Below, piece after piece: positions 55,159 through 64,000 of a DNA stretch of 64,000 bases. The number at the start of each line of letters is the position of its first letter. Within the stretch, counting starts at the first letter, position 1. A model generated the notes under the pieces. It searched no databases. It worked only from the letters and a program-made list of their open reading frames with translations, and was not told the DNA's origin. This DNA comes from Paraburkholderia franconis. Lineage in GTDB: Bacteria; Pseudomonadota; Gammaproteobacteria; Burkholderiales; Burkholderiaceae. A program made the translations under genes and the position numbers. The DNA is taken from positions 124,001 to 188,000 of the forward strand of contig NZ_WHNP01000003.1 of NCBI RefSeq assembly GCF_009362735.1. The letters are read 5' to 3'.

Positions 55159-56595
55159 ATGCATCGCGCCACCAAGATTGTCGCAACCATCGGGCCGGCT
55201 TCCAGCACGCAGGAAATCCTGCAGCAAATGATCGAAGCGGGCGCCGACGTGGTGCGCCTCAACTTTTCTCACGGCACCGCCGACGATCACCGTCAGCGCG
55301 CGGAGTTCGTGCGTGCAGCGGCCCGGCAGGCAGGCCATGAAGTCGGCATCATGGCCGACCTGCAAGGTCCGAAAATCCGCGTCGGCAAATTCGAAAACGG
55401 CAAGACGACGCTGATTGCCGGCAACACCTTCATCCTCGACGCCGACTGCGAGCTCGGCAACGAAGAGCGCGTTGGCCTCGACTACAAGGACCTGCCGCGC
55501 GACCTGAAGGCCGGCGACACGCTGCTGCTGAACGACGGCCTGATCGTGCTGAGCGTTCAGCGCGTGATCGGCAACGAGATTCACACCGTCGTGAAGATCG
55601 GCGGCGACCTGTCGAACAACAAGGGCATCAACCGCCAGGGCGGCGGCCTGACGGCGCCCGCGCTGACCGCGAAGGACATGGAGGATATCCGCACGGCGAT
55701 GTCGCTGGGCGCGGACTACGTCGCCGTGTCGTTCCCGAAGAACGCGACGGACATGGAAATGGCGCGCCAGCTCGCGAACATCGCGGGCGCGCCGTACGGC
55801 ATCAAGCCGAAGATGATCGCGAAGATCGAGCGCGCCGAGGCGATTCCGGCGCTGCAAGGCATTCTCGAAGCATCGGACGGCATCATGGTCGCGCGTGGCG
55901 ATCTGGCCGTCGAAGTCGGCAACGCGGCCGTGCCGGCGCTGCAAAAACGCATGATCAAGATGGCGCGCGAGGCGAACAAGTTCGTCATCACGGCCACGCA
56001 GATGATGGAATCGATGATCAATGCGCCCGTGCCGACGCGCGCCGAAGTCTCCGACGTCGCGAACGCGGTGCTGGACGGCACGGACGCCGTGATGCTGTCG
56101 GCGGAATCGGCGGCGGGCAAGTATCCGGTGCAGACGATCGAAACGATGGCCGCGATCTGCGTCGAAGCCGAAAAGTCCGAGCACGTCGAACTGGACAAAG
56201 ACTTCCTCGACCGAACCTTCACGCGCATCGACCAGTCGATTGCAATGGGCGCGCTCTTCACCGCGTATCACCTGGGCGCGAAGGCGATCGTCGCGCTGAC
56301 GGAGTCGGGCTCGACGGCGCTGTGGATGTCGCGTCACTGGACGCACGTTCCCATCTTCGCGCTCACGCCGCGCGAGGGCAGCGAGCGCGCGATGCAGATC
56401 TACCGCAACGTGAACCCGCTGCATCTCGACACCAGCAGTGACCGCGACATCGCGCTCCAGCAGGCGCTCGAAGTGGTCGTCGGCAAGGGCTATGCGGCGC
56501 GCGGCGACATGGTCGTGCTGACGGTCGGCGAGCCGATGGGCCAGGCGGGCGGCACGAACACGCTGAAGATCGTGCGCGTCGGCGAGCCGGTCTGA
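55159..56595 (+). CDS. pyk: Pyruvate kinase
   Basis: Pyruvate kinase converts phosphoenolpyruvate and ADP to pyruvate and ATP. From the ATG at 55159 (GAGGAG 5 nt upstream) the product has 478 residues: TKIVATIGPASSTQEIL, VRLNFSHGTADDH, the K-x-D substrate residues in DLQGPKIRVGKF, KIERAEAIPALQGIL, the signature ATQMMESMINAPVPTRAEVSD, and the C-terminal allosteric domain. This length is normal, which is why I did not take the longer frame beginning at 54613. Confidence 0.96.
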   Translation: MHRATKIVATIGPASSTQEILQQMIEAGADVVRLNFSHGTADDHRQRAEFVRAAARQAGHEVGIMADLQGPKIRVGKFENGKTTLIAGNTFILDADCELGNEERVGLDYKDLPRDLKAGDTLLLNDGLIVLSVQRVIGNEIHTVVKIGGDLSNNKGINRQGGGLTAPALTAKDMEDIRTAMSLGADYVAVSFPKNATDMEMARQLANIAGAPYGIKPKMIAKIERAEAIPALQGILEASDGIMVARGDLAVEVGNAAVPALQKRMIKMAREANKFVITATQMMESMINAPVPTRAEVSDVANAVLDGTDAVMLSAESAAGKYPVQTIETMAAICVEAEKSEHVELDKDFLDRTFTRIDQSIAMGALFTAYHLGAKAIVALTESGSTALWMSRHWTHVPIFALTPREGSERAMQIYRNVNPLHLDTSSDRDIALQQALEVVVGKGYAARGDMVVLTVGEPMGQAGGTNTLKIVRVGEPV

Positions 56596-56641
56596 TTTCT
56601 ACCGGCGCTCGATCGATCGCCGTAAGAGAGAAGAAACACGA

Positions 56642-56674
56642 GCCGTAGCGGAACCATAACGGAACCGCTACGGC
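56642..56674. repeat. Inverted repeat after pyk
   Basis: GCCGTAGCGG and CCGCTACGGC form a perfect 10-bp stem with a 13-nt loop, 47 bp after pyk. There is no T run, so it may stabilise the mRNA end rather than terminate. Confidence 0.7.
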
Positions 56675-56690
56675 GAGCCGAACGGCGCGC

Positions 56691-56772
56691 GTGAAGCAGA
56701 GCGCCGTGTCCCCGAAAGAGAGGCGGCGCACGCAGTTTGGGAAGGGTGCGCTCGGGACACAGTCTGCTTCAC
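56691..56772. repeat. Long interrupted hairpin upstream of fba
   Basis: GTGAAGCAGA (56691-56700) pairs with TCTGCTTCAC (56763-56772), and the inner GTGTCCC (56706-56712) pairs with GGGACAC (56754-56760). This gives a long stem with a small internal loop and an apical loop of about 41 nt. The right arm ends 72 bp before the fba start. It may be a regulatory leader structure. Confidence 0.75.
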
Positions 56773-56844
56773 GATAAAATTGCATGAAATTGCATAACTA
56801 GATGCCGTCGGCACAGGATTCGTTTCAATCTAAGGAGTACATCA

Positions 56845-57909
56845 ATGCCTCTCGTATCAATGCGTCAACTGCTGGACCATGCCGCCGAACACGGTTATGG
56901 CCTTCCGGCATTCAACGTAAACAACCTGGAGCAGGTGCAGGCGATCATGGCGGCGGCCGATCAGGTCAACGCGCCCGTGATCATGCAGGCATCGGCAGGC
57001 GCGCGTAAGTACGCCGGCGAGCCGTTCCTGCGCCATCTGATCGAAGCGGCCATCGAATCGTATCCGCACATTCCCGTCGTGATGCACCAGGACCACGGCC
57101 AGTCGCCGGCAGTCTGCATGGCCGCGATCCGCAGCGGCTTCACGAGCGTGATGATGGACGGCTCGCTCGAAGCCGACGGCAAGACGGTGGCGTCGTACGA
57201 GTACAACGTCGACGTGTCGCGCAAGGTCGTCGAAGCGGCGCACTCGATCGGCGTGACGGTGGAAGCGGAACTGGGCGTGCTCGGTTCGCTGGAAACAATG
57301 AAGGGTGACAAGGAAGACGGCCACGGCGCGGAAGGCACGATGACGCGCGAACAGCTTCTGACCGACGTCGAGCAGGCGGCGGACTTTGTGAAGCTCACGC
57401 AGTGCGACGCACTGGCGATCGCGATCGGCACGTCGCACGGCGCGTACAAGTTCTCGAAGAAGCCGACGGGCGATATCCTGTCGATTCAGCGCATCAAGGA
57501 AATTCACCAGCGCATTCCGAACACGCACCTGGTGATGCATGGTTCGTCGTCGGTGCCGCAGGAGCTGCTTGCGGAAATCCGCGAATTCGGCGGCGACATG
57601 AAGGAAACCTACGGCGTGCCCGTCGAGGAAATCCAGGAAGGCATCAAGAATGGCGTGCGCAAGGTCAACATCGACACCGACCTGCGTCTTGCGATCACGG
57701 GCGCGATCCGCCGCTACATGGCGGAAAACCGTTCGAAGTTCGATCCGCGCGATTACCTGAAGCCGGCTCGCGAAGCTGCGAAGAAGGTCTGCGTGGACCG
57801 TTATCTGGCGTTCGGCTGCGAAGGCCAGGCGTCGAAGATCAAGCCCATCTCGCTGGACAAGATGGCCGAGAAGTACAAGGCGGGCGAGCTCGCGCAAGTC
57901 GTCCGCTAA
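56845..57909 (+). CDS. fba: Class II fructose-1,6-bisphosphate aldolase
   Basis: This 354-residue zinc enzyme splits fructose 1,6-bisphosphate to triose phosphates. It begins [20 protein letters not shown], has the zinc and substrate residues in [43 protein letters not shown] and [10 protein letters not shown]. The length and sequence match the CbbA/FbaA group IIB. AAGGAG lies 9 nt before the ATG at 56845. A long hairpin precedes the gene and a terminator follows. Confidence 0.97.
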   Translation: MPLVSMRQLLDHAAEHGYGLPAFNVNNLEQVQAIMAAADQVNAPVIMQASAGARKYAGEPFLRHLIEAAIESYPHIPVVMHQDHGQSPAVCMAAIRSGFTSVMMDGSLEADGKTVASYEYNVDVSRKVVEAAHSIGVTVEAELGVLGSLETMKGDKEDGHGAEGTMTREQLLTDVEQAADFVKLTQCDALAIAIGTSHGAYKFSKKPTGDILSIQRIKEIHQRIPNTHLVMHGSSSVPQELLAEIREFGGDMKETYGVPVEEIQEGIKNGVRKVNIDTDLRLAITGAIRRYMAENRSKFDPRDYLKPAREAAKKVCVDRYLAFGCEGQASKIKPISLDKMAEKYKAGELAQVVR

Positions 57910-57961
57910 GCGGCAGACGGGCGGGGTTCGCCCCGCTCGCGCGCTGCACGAGCATCAGGCG

Positions 57962-57979
57962 CCTGGCCATCTGGCCAGG
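57962..57979. repeat. Short perfect inverted repeat after fba
   Basis: CCTGGCCA-TC-TGGCCAGG is a perfect 8-bp hairpin 52 bp after the fba stop. It precedes the terminator. Confidence 0.7.
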
Positions 57980-57991
57980 TTGTCGTCCGAT

Positions 57992-58030
57992 CGCCGTTCC
58001 CGCATCATCCGGGGAACGGCGTTTCCCTTT
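57992..58030 (+). terminator. Terminator between fba and purC
   Basis: CGCCGTTCCC pairs perfectly with GGGAACGGCG (10 bp, 10-nt loop) and is followed by TTTCCCTTTT. It separates the glycolytic and purine gene groups. Confidence 0.85.
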
Positions 58031-58073
58031 TGTTCCGGGCCGTTTTTTAGCCCCATTTTAGTGAATCACGACG

Positions 58074-58964
58074 ATGTCTACCCTTTACGAATCCACGCTC
58101 CGCTCGCTGCAGCTGCTCGGCCGCGGCAAAGTCCGCGACAACTACGCGGTGGGCAACGACCAGTTGCTGATTGTCACGACGGACCGGCTGTCCGCGTTCG
58201 ACGTGGTCATGGGCGAGCCGATTCCGGGCAAGGGGCGCGTGCTGAACCAGATGGCCAACTTCTGGTTCGACAAGCTCAAGCACGTCGTGCCGAATCACCT
58301 GACGGGCGTCGCGCCGGAAACCGTCGTCGCGCCCGACGAAGTCGAGCAGGTGAAGGGCCGTGCGGTTGTCGTGAAGCGCCTCGAGCCGATTCTCGTCGAA
58401 GCCGTGGTGCGCGGCTATCTGGCCGGGAGCGGCTGGAAGGACTATCAGGCGACGGGCGCCGTGTGCGGCGTGAAGCTGCCCGACGGCCTGCAAAACGCGC
58501 AGAAGCTGCCCGAGCCGATCTTCACGCCGGCCGCGAAGGCCGAGATGGGCCACCACGACGAAAACATCACGTACGAAGAGATGGAGCGCCGCATCGGCAC
58601 TGAACTGTCGGCGACGATCCGCGACATCTCGATCCGCCTGTACAAGGAAGCCGCCGATTACGCGGCAACGCGCGGCATCATCATCGCGGACACGAAGTTC
58701 GAATTCGGTCTCGACGACAAGGGCCAGCTCTATCTGATGGACGAAGCGCTGACGGCCGATTCGTCGCGCTTCTGGCCGGCCGATCAATACCAGGTCGGCA
58801 CGAACCCGCCGTCGTTCGACAAGCAGTTCGTGCGCGACTGGCTCGAAACGCAGCCGTGGAAAAAGGAGCCGCCCGCGCCGAAGCTGCCGGACGAAGTCGT
58901 CGCGAAGACGGCACAGAAGTATCAGGAAGCGCTCGAGCGCCTGACGGGCCAGAAGCTCGCCTGA
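58074..58964 (+). CDS. purC: Phosphoribosylaminoimidazole-succinocarboxamide synthase
   Basis: PurC couples aspartate to CAIR to form SAICAR in purine synthesis. The 296-residue product has [20 protein letters not shown] (ATP-binding loop), [22 protein letters not shown] in pieces, and [11 protein letters not shown] with the C-terminal [13 protein letters not shown]. Length is as in the longer yeast-like form. It is the first of purC-purE-purK. Confidence 0.97.
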   Translation: MSTLYESTLRSLQLLGRGKVRDNYAVGNDQLLIVTTDRLSAFDVVMGEPIPGKGRVLNQMANFWFDKLKHVVPNHLTGVAPETVVAPDEVEQVKGRAVVVKRLEPILVEAVVRGYLAGSGWKDYQATGAVCGVKLPDGLQNAQKLPEPIFTPAAKAEMGHHDENITYEEMERRIGTELSATIRDISIRLYKEAADYAATRGIIIADTKFEFGLDDKGQLYLMDEALTADSSRFWPADQYQVGTNPPSFDKQFVRDWLETQPWKKEPPAPKLPDEVVAKTAQKYQEALERLTGQKLA

Positions 58965-58992
58965 GCGCCACGCACAGGGAACAAGCAACATC

Positions 58993-60817
<1,825 letters not shown>

Positions 60818-60829
60818 GCGGTAGCCGTC

Positions 60830-61873
60830 ATGCCGGATCAAACGAAACCTGCCGATGTAGCGTCGCACGTCGGCGCCGATGAGATCGCGTACTCAGCGGC
60901 GCTGCTCGATGCGGGACAACTCGTAGCGTTTCCTACGGAGACGGTCTATGGGCTGGGCGGCGATGCGGAAAGTCCCGAGGCCATCGCGCGCATCTACGCG
61001 GCGAAGGGCAGGCCCGCGAATCATCCCGTCATCGTGCATCTCGCGCCGAACGGTGATCCGAATTATTGGGTCGAGCAACTGCCGTCCGAAGCGCAACGTC
61101 TGATCGACGCGTTCTGGCCGGGTCCGCTTACGCTGATTCTCAAGCGCGCCGCACATATTCCGGCTGCTGTGAGCGGCGGTCAGGATTCGGTCGGGCTGCG
61201 CTGTCCGTCGCATCCTGTCGCACAGGCGTTGCTCGAAGCATTCAGCGCGTTGCGCGACGGGCATGGCGGCGTGGCCGCGCCGTCTGCGAACCGTTTCGGG
61301 CATGTCAGCCCGACCACGGCGCAGCATGTGCGCGACGAGTTCGGCGATACCATTCACGTGCTTGATGGCGGGTCGTCGGATGTGGGTATCGAATCGACGA
61401 TCATCGATCTGTCGCGCGGTTTTCCCGCGCTGCTGCGCCCGGGTCACGTGACGCCGCAAGACATCGCCGATGTGCTCGGCGAAATGCCGCGTTTGCCGGA
61501 TGGAACGGATGTGAGCGCGCCGCGCGCGTCCGGCACGCTGAAGGCGCACTATGCGCCGCGTACGCCGCTCGCATTGCTGCCGTTCGACGTGCTTGAACCG
61601 ATGCTCGCCGCGCGCGCGCCCGACGAGCGCGTCGCGCTGGTCGCGCGTGTCTCGCGCGCGGGACGCTGGGCGGAGGCCGATGGTGTGCATTTCGTCGCCG
61701 CGCCGGAAGATCCGCATCTCTATGCGCGCGATCTGTACGGCTTGCTGCGTGCGCTGGATCGCGCGAACGTGTCGCGCATCCTGATCGAGAAGTTGCCCGA
61801 TACGATCGAGTGGATCGCCGTCAACGACCGGCTCGGCAGAGCGGCGGCCGCGTTCGAGGCGCACGAGTCCTGA
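60830..61873 (+). CDS. L-threonylcarbamoyladenylate synthase (Sua5 type)
   Basis: This enzyme makes threonylcarbamoyl-AMP for the t6A37 modification of ANN-decoding tRNAs. The 347-residue product has the YrdC domain (VAFPTETVYGLGG, IYAAKGRPANHPVIVH, PGPLTLIL, APSANRFGHVSPT, STIIDLS) followed by a C-terminal Sua5 domain (about 235-345, with SGTLKAHYAPRTPL as linker). The Sua5 domain distinguishes it from short TsaC. Its start is 12 bp after purK, so it is likely cotranscribed with the pur genes. A terminator follows at 61951. Confidence 0.95.
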   Translation: MPDQTKPADVASHVGADEIAYSAALLDAGQLVAFPTETVYGLGGDAESPEAIARIYAAKGRPANHPVIVHLAPNGDPNYWVEQLPSEAQRLIDAFWPGPLTLILKRAAHIPAAVSGGQDSVGLRCPSHPVAQALLEAFSALRDGHGGVAAPSANRFGHVSPTTAQHVRDEFGDTIHVLDGGSSDVGIESTIIDLSRGFPALLRPGHVTPQDIADVLGEMPRLPDGTDVSAPRASGTLKAHYAPRTPLALLPFDVLEPMLAARAPDERVALVARVSRAGRWAEADGVHFVAAPEDPHLYARDLYGLLRALDRANVSRILIEKLPDTIEWIAVNDRLGRAAAAFEAHES

Positions 61874-61950
61874 CGGCTCGACGCTTCGTTTCCGACGCTT
61901 TGCGCGCAATGTCCGGAGCGAACGCGCAAACAAAATCAACGCGCAAAAAC

Positions 61951-61985
61951 AAAAAGCCCGACTCGCAAAGAGCCGGGCTTTTTTC
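61951..61985 (+). terminator. Terminator between Sua5 and GDSL genes
   Basis: AAAAAGCCCG-A-CTC pairs with GAG-C-CGGGCTTTTT (one mismatch) around a 5-nt loop with a T run. The A run on the left makes it usable for the converging GDSL gene as well. Confidence 0.9.
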
Positions 61986-62048
61986 GTATCGAACTAAACG
62001 GGAGGAGGTCAGCGCGAGGCGTGCTCCCGCCAGGCGTCGGATGTCCGC

Positions 62049-63251
62049 TTACTTGCCCAGACCCGTCGCGGCGATCTGTTGTTCGACAAACGTGGCGAAC
62101 GCAGCATACGCGTGCGTCGTCGGATGGAGCGTGTCCGCGAAGACGTACGACTGGTCCGCGCCCGCGACGGTCAGCGTCTGCGGCGAGCAGAACAGCGACG
62201 AGCCGAATTGCTGGCCGTACTGCTGCGCCGTCATGCCGCCGACCAGTACCGATGGGTTCGCCGTCGCATAAGCCGTTGCGTTCTGTTCCATCTGCGTGAT
62301 GTTGCAGGCCGTGCCTGTCGCGTTGGTGAATCCTTGCGACTGGTAGCTGCCGAGCAACTGATGCAGCCAGGTGAACGAACTGACCTTGATCACCTTCGTG
62401 TCGATCCCGGCCGTCGTCAGGCCATTTGCAACCAGCGCGTTGTATGCGGACACGATGCCCGTGATCAGCGCCGGCAGTTGCGGCGCGTTGTTCGCTGCGG
62501 CTTCGCCCGTCGCAAGCGGCGTCAGGCCGATGTCCGGCACATCGATCACGACGACGTGCGTCGCACCGTTCGACAGCGTGGTGCCGACGAGGCCCACGAA
62601 GCTCGCGATCGCCGTCTGAAGCTGCGTTCCAACCGCCGTCGCGATGATCAGTTGCTGTTGCTGTACGGTGGTGGCCGTCGCGAGCTGGGTCTGGAGGTTG
62701 GTCATGAACTGCGTGTTCTGCAGCAGCTGCAAGATGTCGTTTGCGCCGCCGTTGATCAGCACGAGCTGATTCGAGTTGAAGCTGCCGTGATCCGTCAGGT
62801 ACTGCTTGACCTGCGACGTGACGGGCACGGTCGTGGCCGCCATGTTGTTGGGTGCGAAACCGATGCCGACCGGGTTCGCCACATCGGAGCCCCCTTGCGC
62901 GTAACCGAAGCCGCCGTTGGCCTTCAGCGGCACGCCGAAGCCGCCGACGTAGGCGGGCGTCAACGTATCGCCGTAATACTCGGCGACCTTTTGCGTCCAC
63001 ACTTCACCGGGGTTCGTCGTGAAGCGCCCGCCGCCGAAGTTTGCGGCGATCACGGGCGTGTACGTACCGGCGTCCGACAGACTGTCCCCGAACGACACCA
63101 CCTGCAGCTTGACCCCGCCCGCCGGCGTGCTGCTCGCGTTGTTATTGTTGTTGTCACTGCCGCCGCACGCGACGAGCGTCGCGAATGCTGCGCACGCGAC
63201 CGCGATCCGTGCCAGGCGCACGATGCCGGCGTTGTTCGATGCTTGCTTCAT
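62049..63251 (-). CDS. GDSL/SGNH-family esterase lipoprotein
   Basis: This 400-residue exported hydrolase has a signal peptide with lipobox LVAC (C29) followed by a Gly/Asn linker (GGSDNNNNNASS). The catalytic domain has block I FGDSLSD (55-60), block III INGGANDI, and block V DTLHPTTHAYAAFA with the Asp-His pair. It is a lipid-anchored esterase or lipase on the outer membrane or in the periplasm; no beta-barrel autotransporter domain follows. The substrate is unknown. It converges on the sua5 gene. Confidence 0.92.
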   Translation of the reverse strand: MKQASNNAGIVRLARIAVACAAFATLVACGGSDNNNNNASSTPAGGVKLQVVSFGDSLSDAGTYTPVIAANFGGGRFTTNPGEVWTQKVAEYYGDTLTPAYVGGFGVPLKANGGFGYAQGGSDVANPVGIGFAPNNMAATTVPVTSQVKQYLTDHGSFNSNQLVLINGGANDILQLLQNTQFMTNLQTQLATATTVQQQQLIIATAVGTQLQTAIASFVGLVGTTLSNGATHVVVIDVPDIGLTPLATGEAAANNAPQLPALITGIVSAYNALVANGLTTAGIDTKVIKVSSFTWLHQLLGSYQSQGFTNATGTACNITQMEQNATAYATANPSVLVGGMTAQQYGQQFGSSLFCSPQTLTVAGADQSYVFADTLHPTTHAYAAFATFVEQQIAATGLGK

Positions 63252-63386
63252 AAGGTCTTTATCTCCTCGTATGTATTTGGCCTCGAGCGATCCGTCTCTT
63301 GAGCCATCTGATGCAGGCAGTGACCACGTCGTGTGGACGCGGCGACGCTTTGCAAAAACTTTCCCTTGTTATTCGATTCGCGGCGG

Positions 63387-64000
63387 CTAGACGGCCGCGT
63401 TGTTGTTCCGCTGCGTGTGTGCGGCCGATTCAAAAGCGTTCTTTGCGTCGCGAAGACTCGCGTGATACTGCGCGGCCCACGCAGGCGGCGCGAACAGCGC
63501 GTTCAACCGGTTGCGCCAGCCGCTCACGCGCACGACATCGCGCGCCATCGACGCCCATTCATGAAACGTCGCCTTCAACGGGTTATAGGTGTGCAGCGGC
63601 TCGACGATACCGTACACGGGCGCCTCATTCGCGTCTTCGTCGACGTAGCTGCCGAACAGACGGTCCCAGGTCACGAGGACGCCCGCGTAGTTGCGATCGA
63701 TGTAGCGATCGTTGCGCGCGTGATGGACGCGATGGATCGACGGCGTATTGAGCACGTATTCGAGCCAGCCGAGCTTGACGATGGCCTGCGTATGCACGAA
63801 GAACTGAAACGCCAGATTGATCAGCACGATGCCGACGATCTGCTGCGGCGGAAAGCCGAGCAACGCGAGCGGAATCCAGAAGGCCCACATGCCCGCGACG
63901 GGATACATGAGGCTCTGCCGGAACGCCGTCGAGAAGTTCATCCGTTCCGACGAGTGATGCACGACATGCGCGGCCCATAGCCAGCGCACGCGATGACTGC
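63387..64000 (-). CDS. Fatty acid hydroxylase/sterol desaturase-like protein, C-terminal part
   Basis: The last 204 codons of a membrane-bound diiron oxygenase are visible; its 5' end is beyond 64000. Histidine motifs of the superfamily are seen: SHRVRWLWAAHVVHHS, with the HVVHH box, and later HRVHHARNDRYIDRNYAG, plus FFVHTQ between. Several hydrophobic segments lie in between. Members hydroxylate or desaturate fatty acids, sterols or carotenoids, so the substrate is open. The 135-bp gap to the GDSL gene downstream shows no T-rich terminator. Confidence 0.88.
   Translation of the reverse strand, partial: SHRVRWLWAAHVVHHSSERMNFSTAFRQSLMYPVAGMWAFWIPLALLGFPPQQIVGIVLINLAFQFFVHTQAIVKLGWLEYVLNTPSIHRVHHARNDRYIDRNYAGVLVTWDRLFGSYVDEDANEAPVYGIVEPLHTYNPLKATFHEWASMARDVVRVSGWRNRLNALFAPPAWAAQYHASLRDAKNAFESAAHTQRNNNAAV

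Overview
The window looks like a piece of the main chromosome of a Burkholderiaceae betaproteobacterium, most likely Paraburkholderia or a close relative. The reasons are the high GC content, the wobble usage, and gene blocks that I recall as conserved in that family: miaB-phoH-ybeY-corC-lnt, recA-recX-DUF2889-sucCD-terC-pilin-pglL-moaC-bepA, ilvE-zinc finger-waaF, azlCD, and pgk-pyk-fba-purC-purE-purK-sua5. No IS element, integrase, phage gene, CRISPR array or rRNA operon was seen. There is one tRNA gene.

Layout. 1-6.0 kb (minus): RNA and envelope housekeeping, miaB, phoH, ybeY, an interposed chaC, corC, and the start of lnt. 6.0-12 kb: an 80-bp tandem duplication, a LysR regulator divergent from a VOC protein and an MFS exporter, an XRE-cupin regulator, and an FMN riboswitch in front of ribB. 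12-17.5 kb: glycerol catabolism (glpD, glpK) with two tandem GlpR-type operators and a DeoR-family GlpR gene nearby. 18-26 kb: a ferritin-like diiron protein preceded by an overlapping 40-residue ORF, a flavin-binding protein, rhlE, an HlyIII-family protein, a cytochrome c4/triheme cytochrome pair, and copCD. 26.8-31 kb: D-galactonate dehydratase divergent from a GntR regulator that appears to use an AUU start codon, a DHA2 exporter divergent from its MarR regulator, and tRNA-Met. 31-35.5 kb: an MHS transporter behind a TctDE/QseBC-like two-component pair. 35.6-44.4 kb: recA with a perfect SOS box, recX, sucCD followed by three hairpins in a row, terC, and a pilin with a pglL oligosaccharyltransferase. 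44.4-53.2 kb: moaC, bepA, a hydrolase cluster, waaF, ilvE, azlCD. 53.4-62 kb: lower glycolysis (pgk, pyk, fba) and purine synthesis (purC, purE, purK), then a Sua5-type tRNA modification gene. The window ends with a GDSL lipoprotein esterase and a truncated fatty acid hydroxylase/sterol desaturase-like gene.

Most genes are ordinary core functions. I did not find a convincing undescribed multi-gene system. The points that deserve a second look are local: the AUU start of the GntR gene, the mini-ORF overlapping the diiron protein, the pilin with an unusually long leader and a Pro/Ala/Ser-rich loop beside its likely glycosyltransferase, the 80-bp tandem duplication upstream of miaB, the triple hairpin after sucD, low-complexity extensions in RecX, DUF2889 and upstream of pyruvate kinase, and a large extra loop in the MHS transporter.
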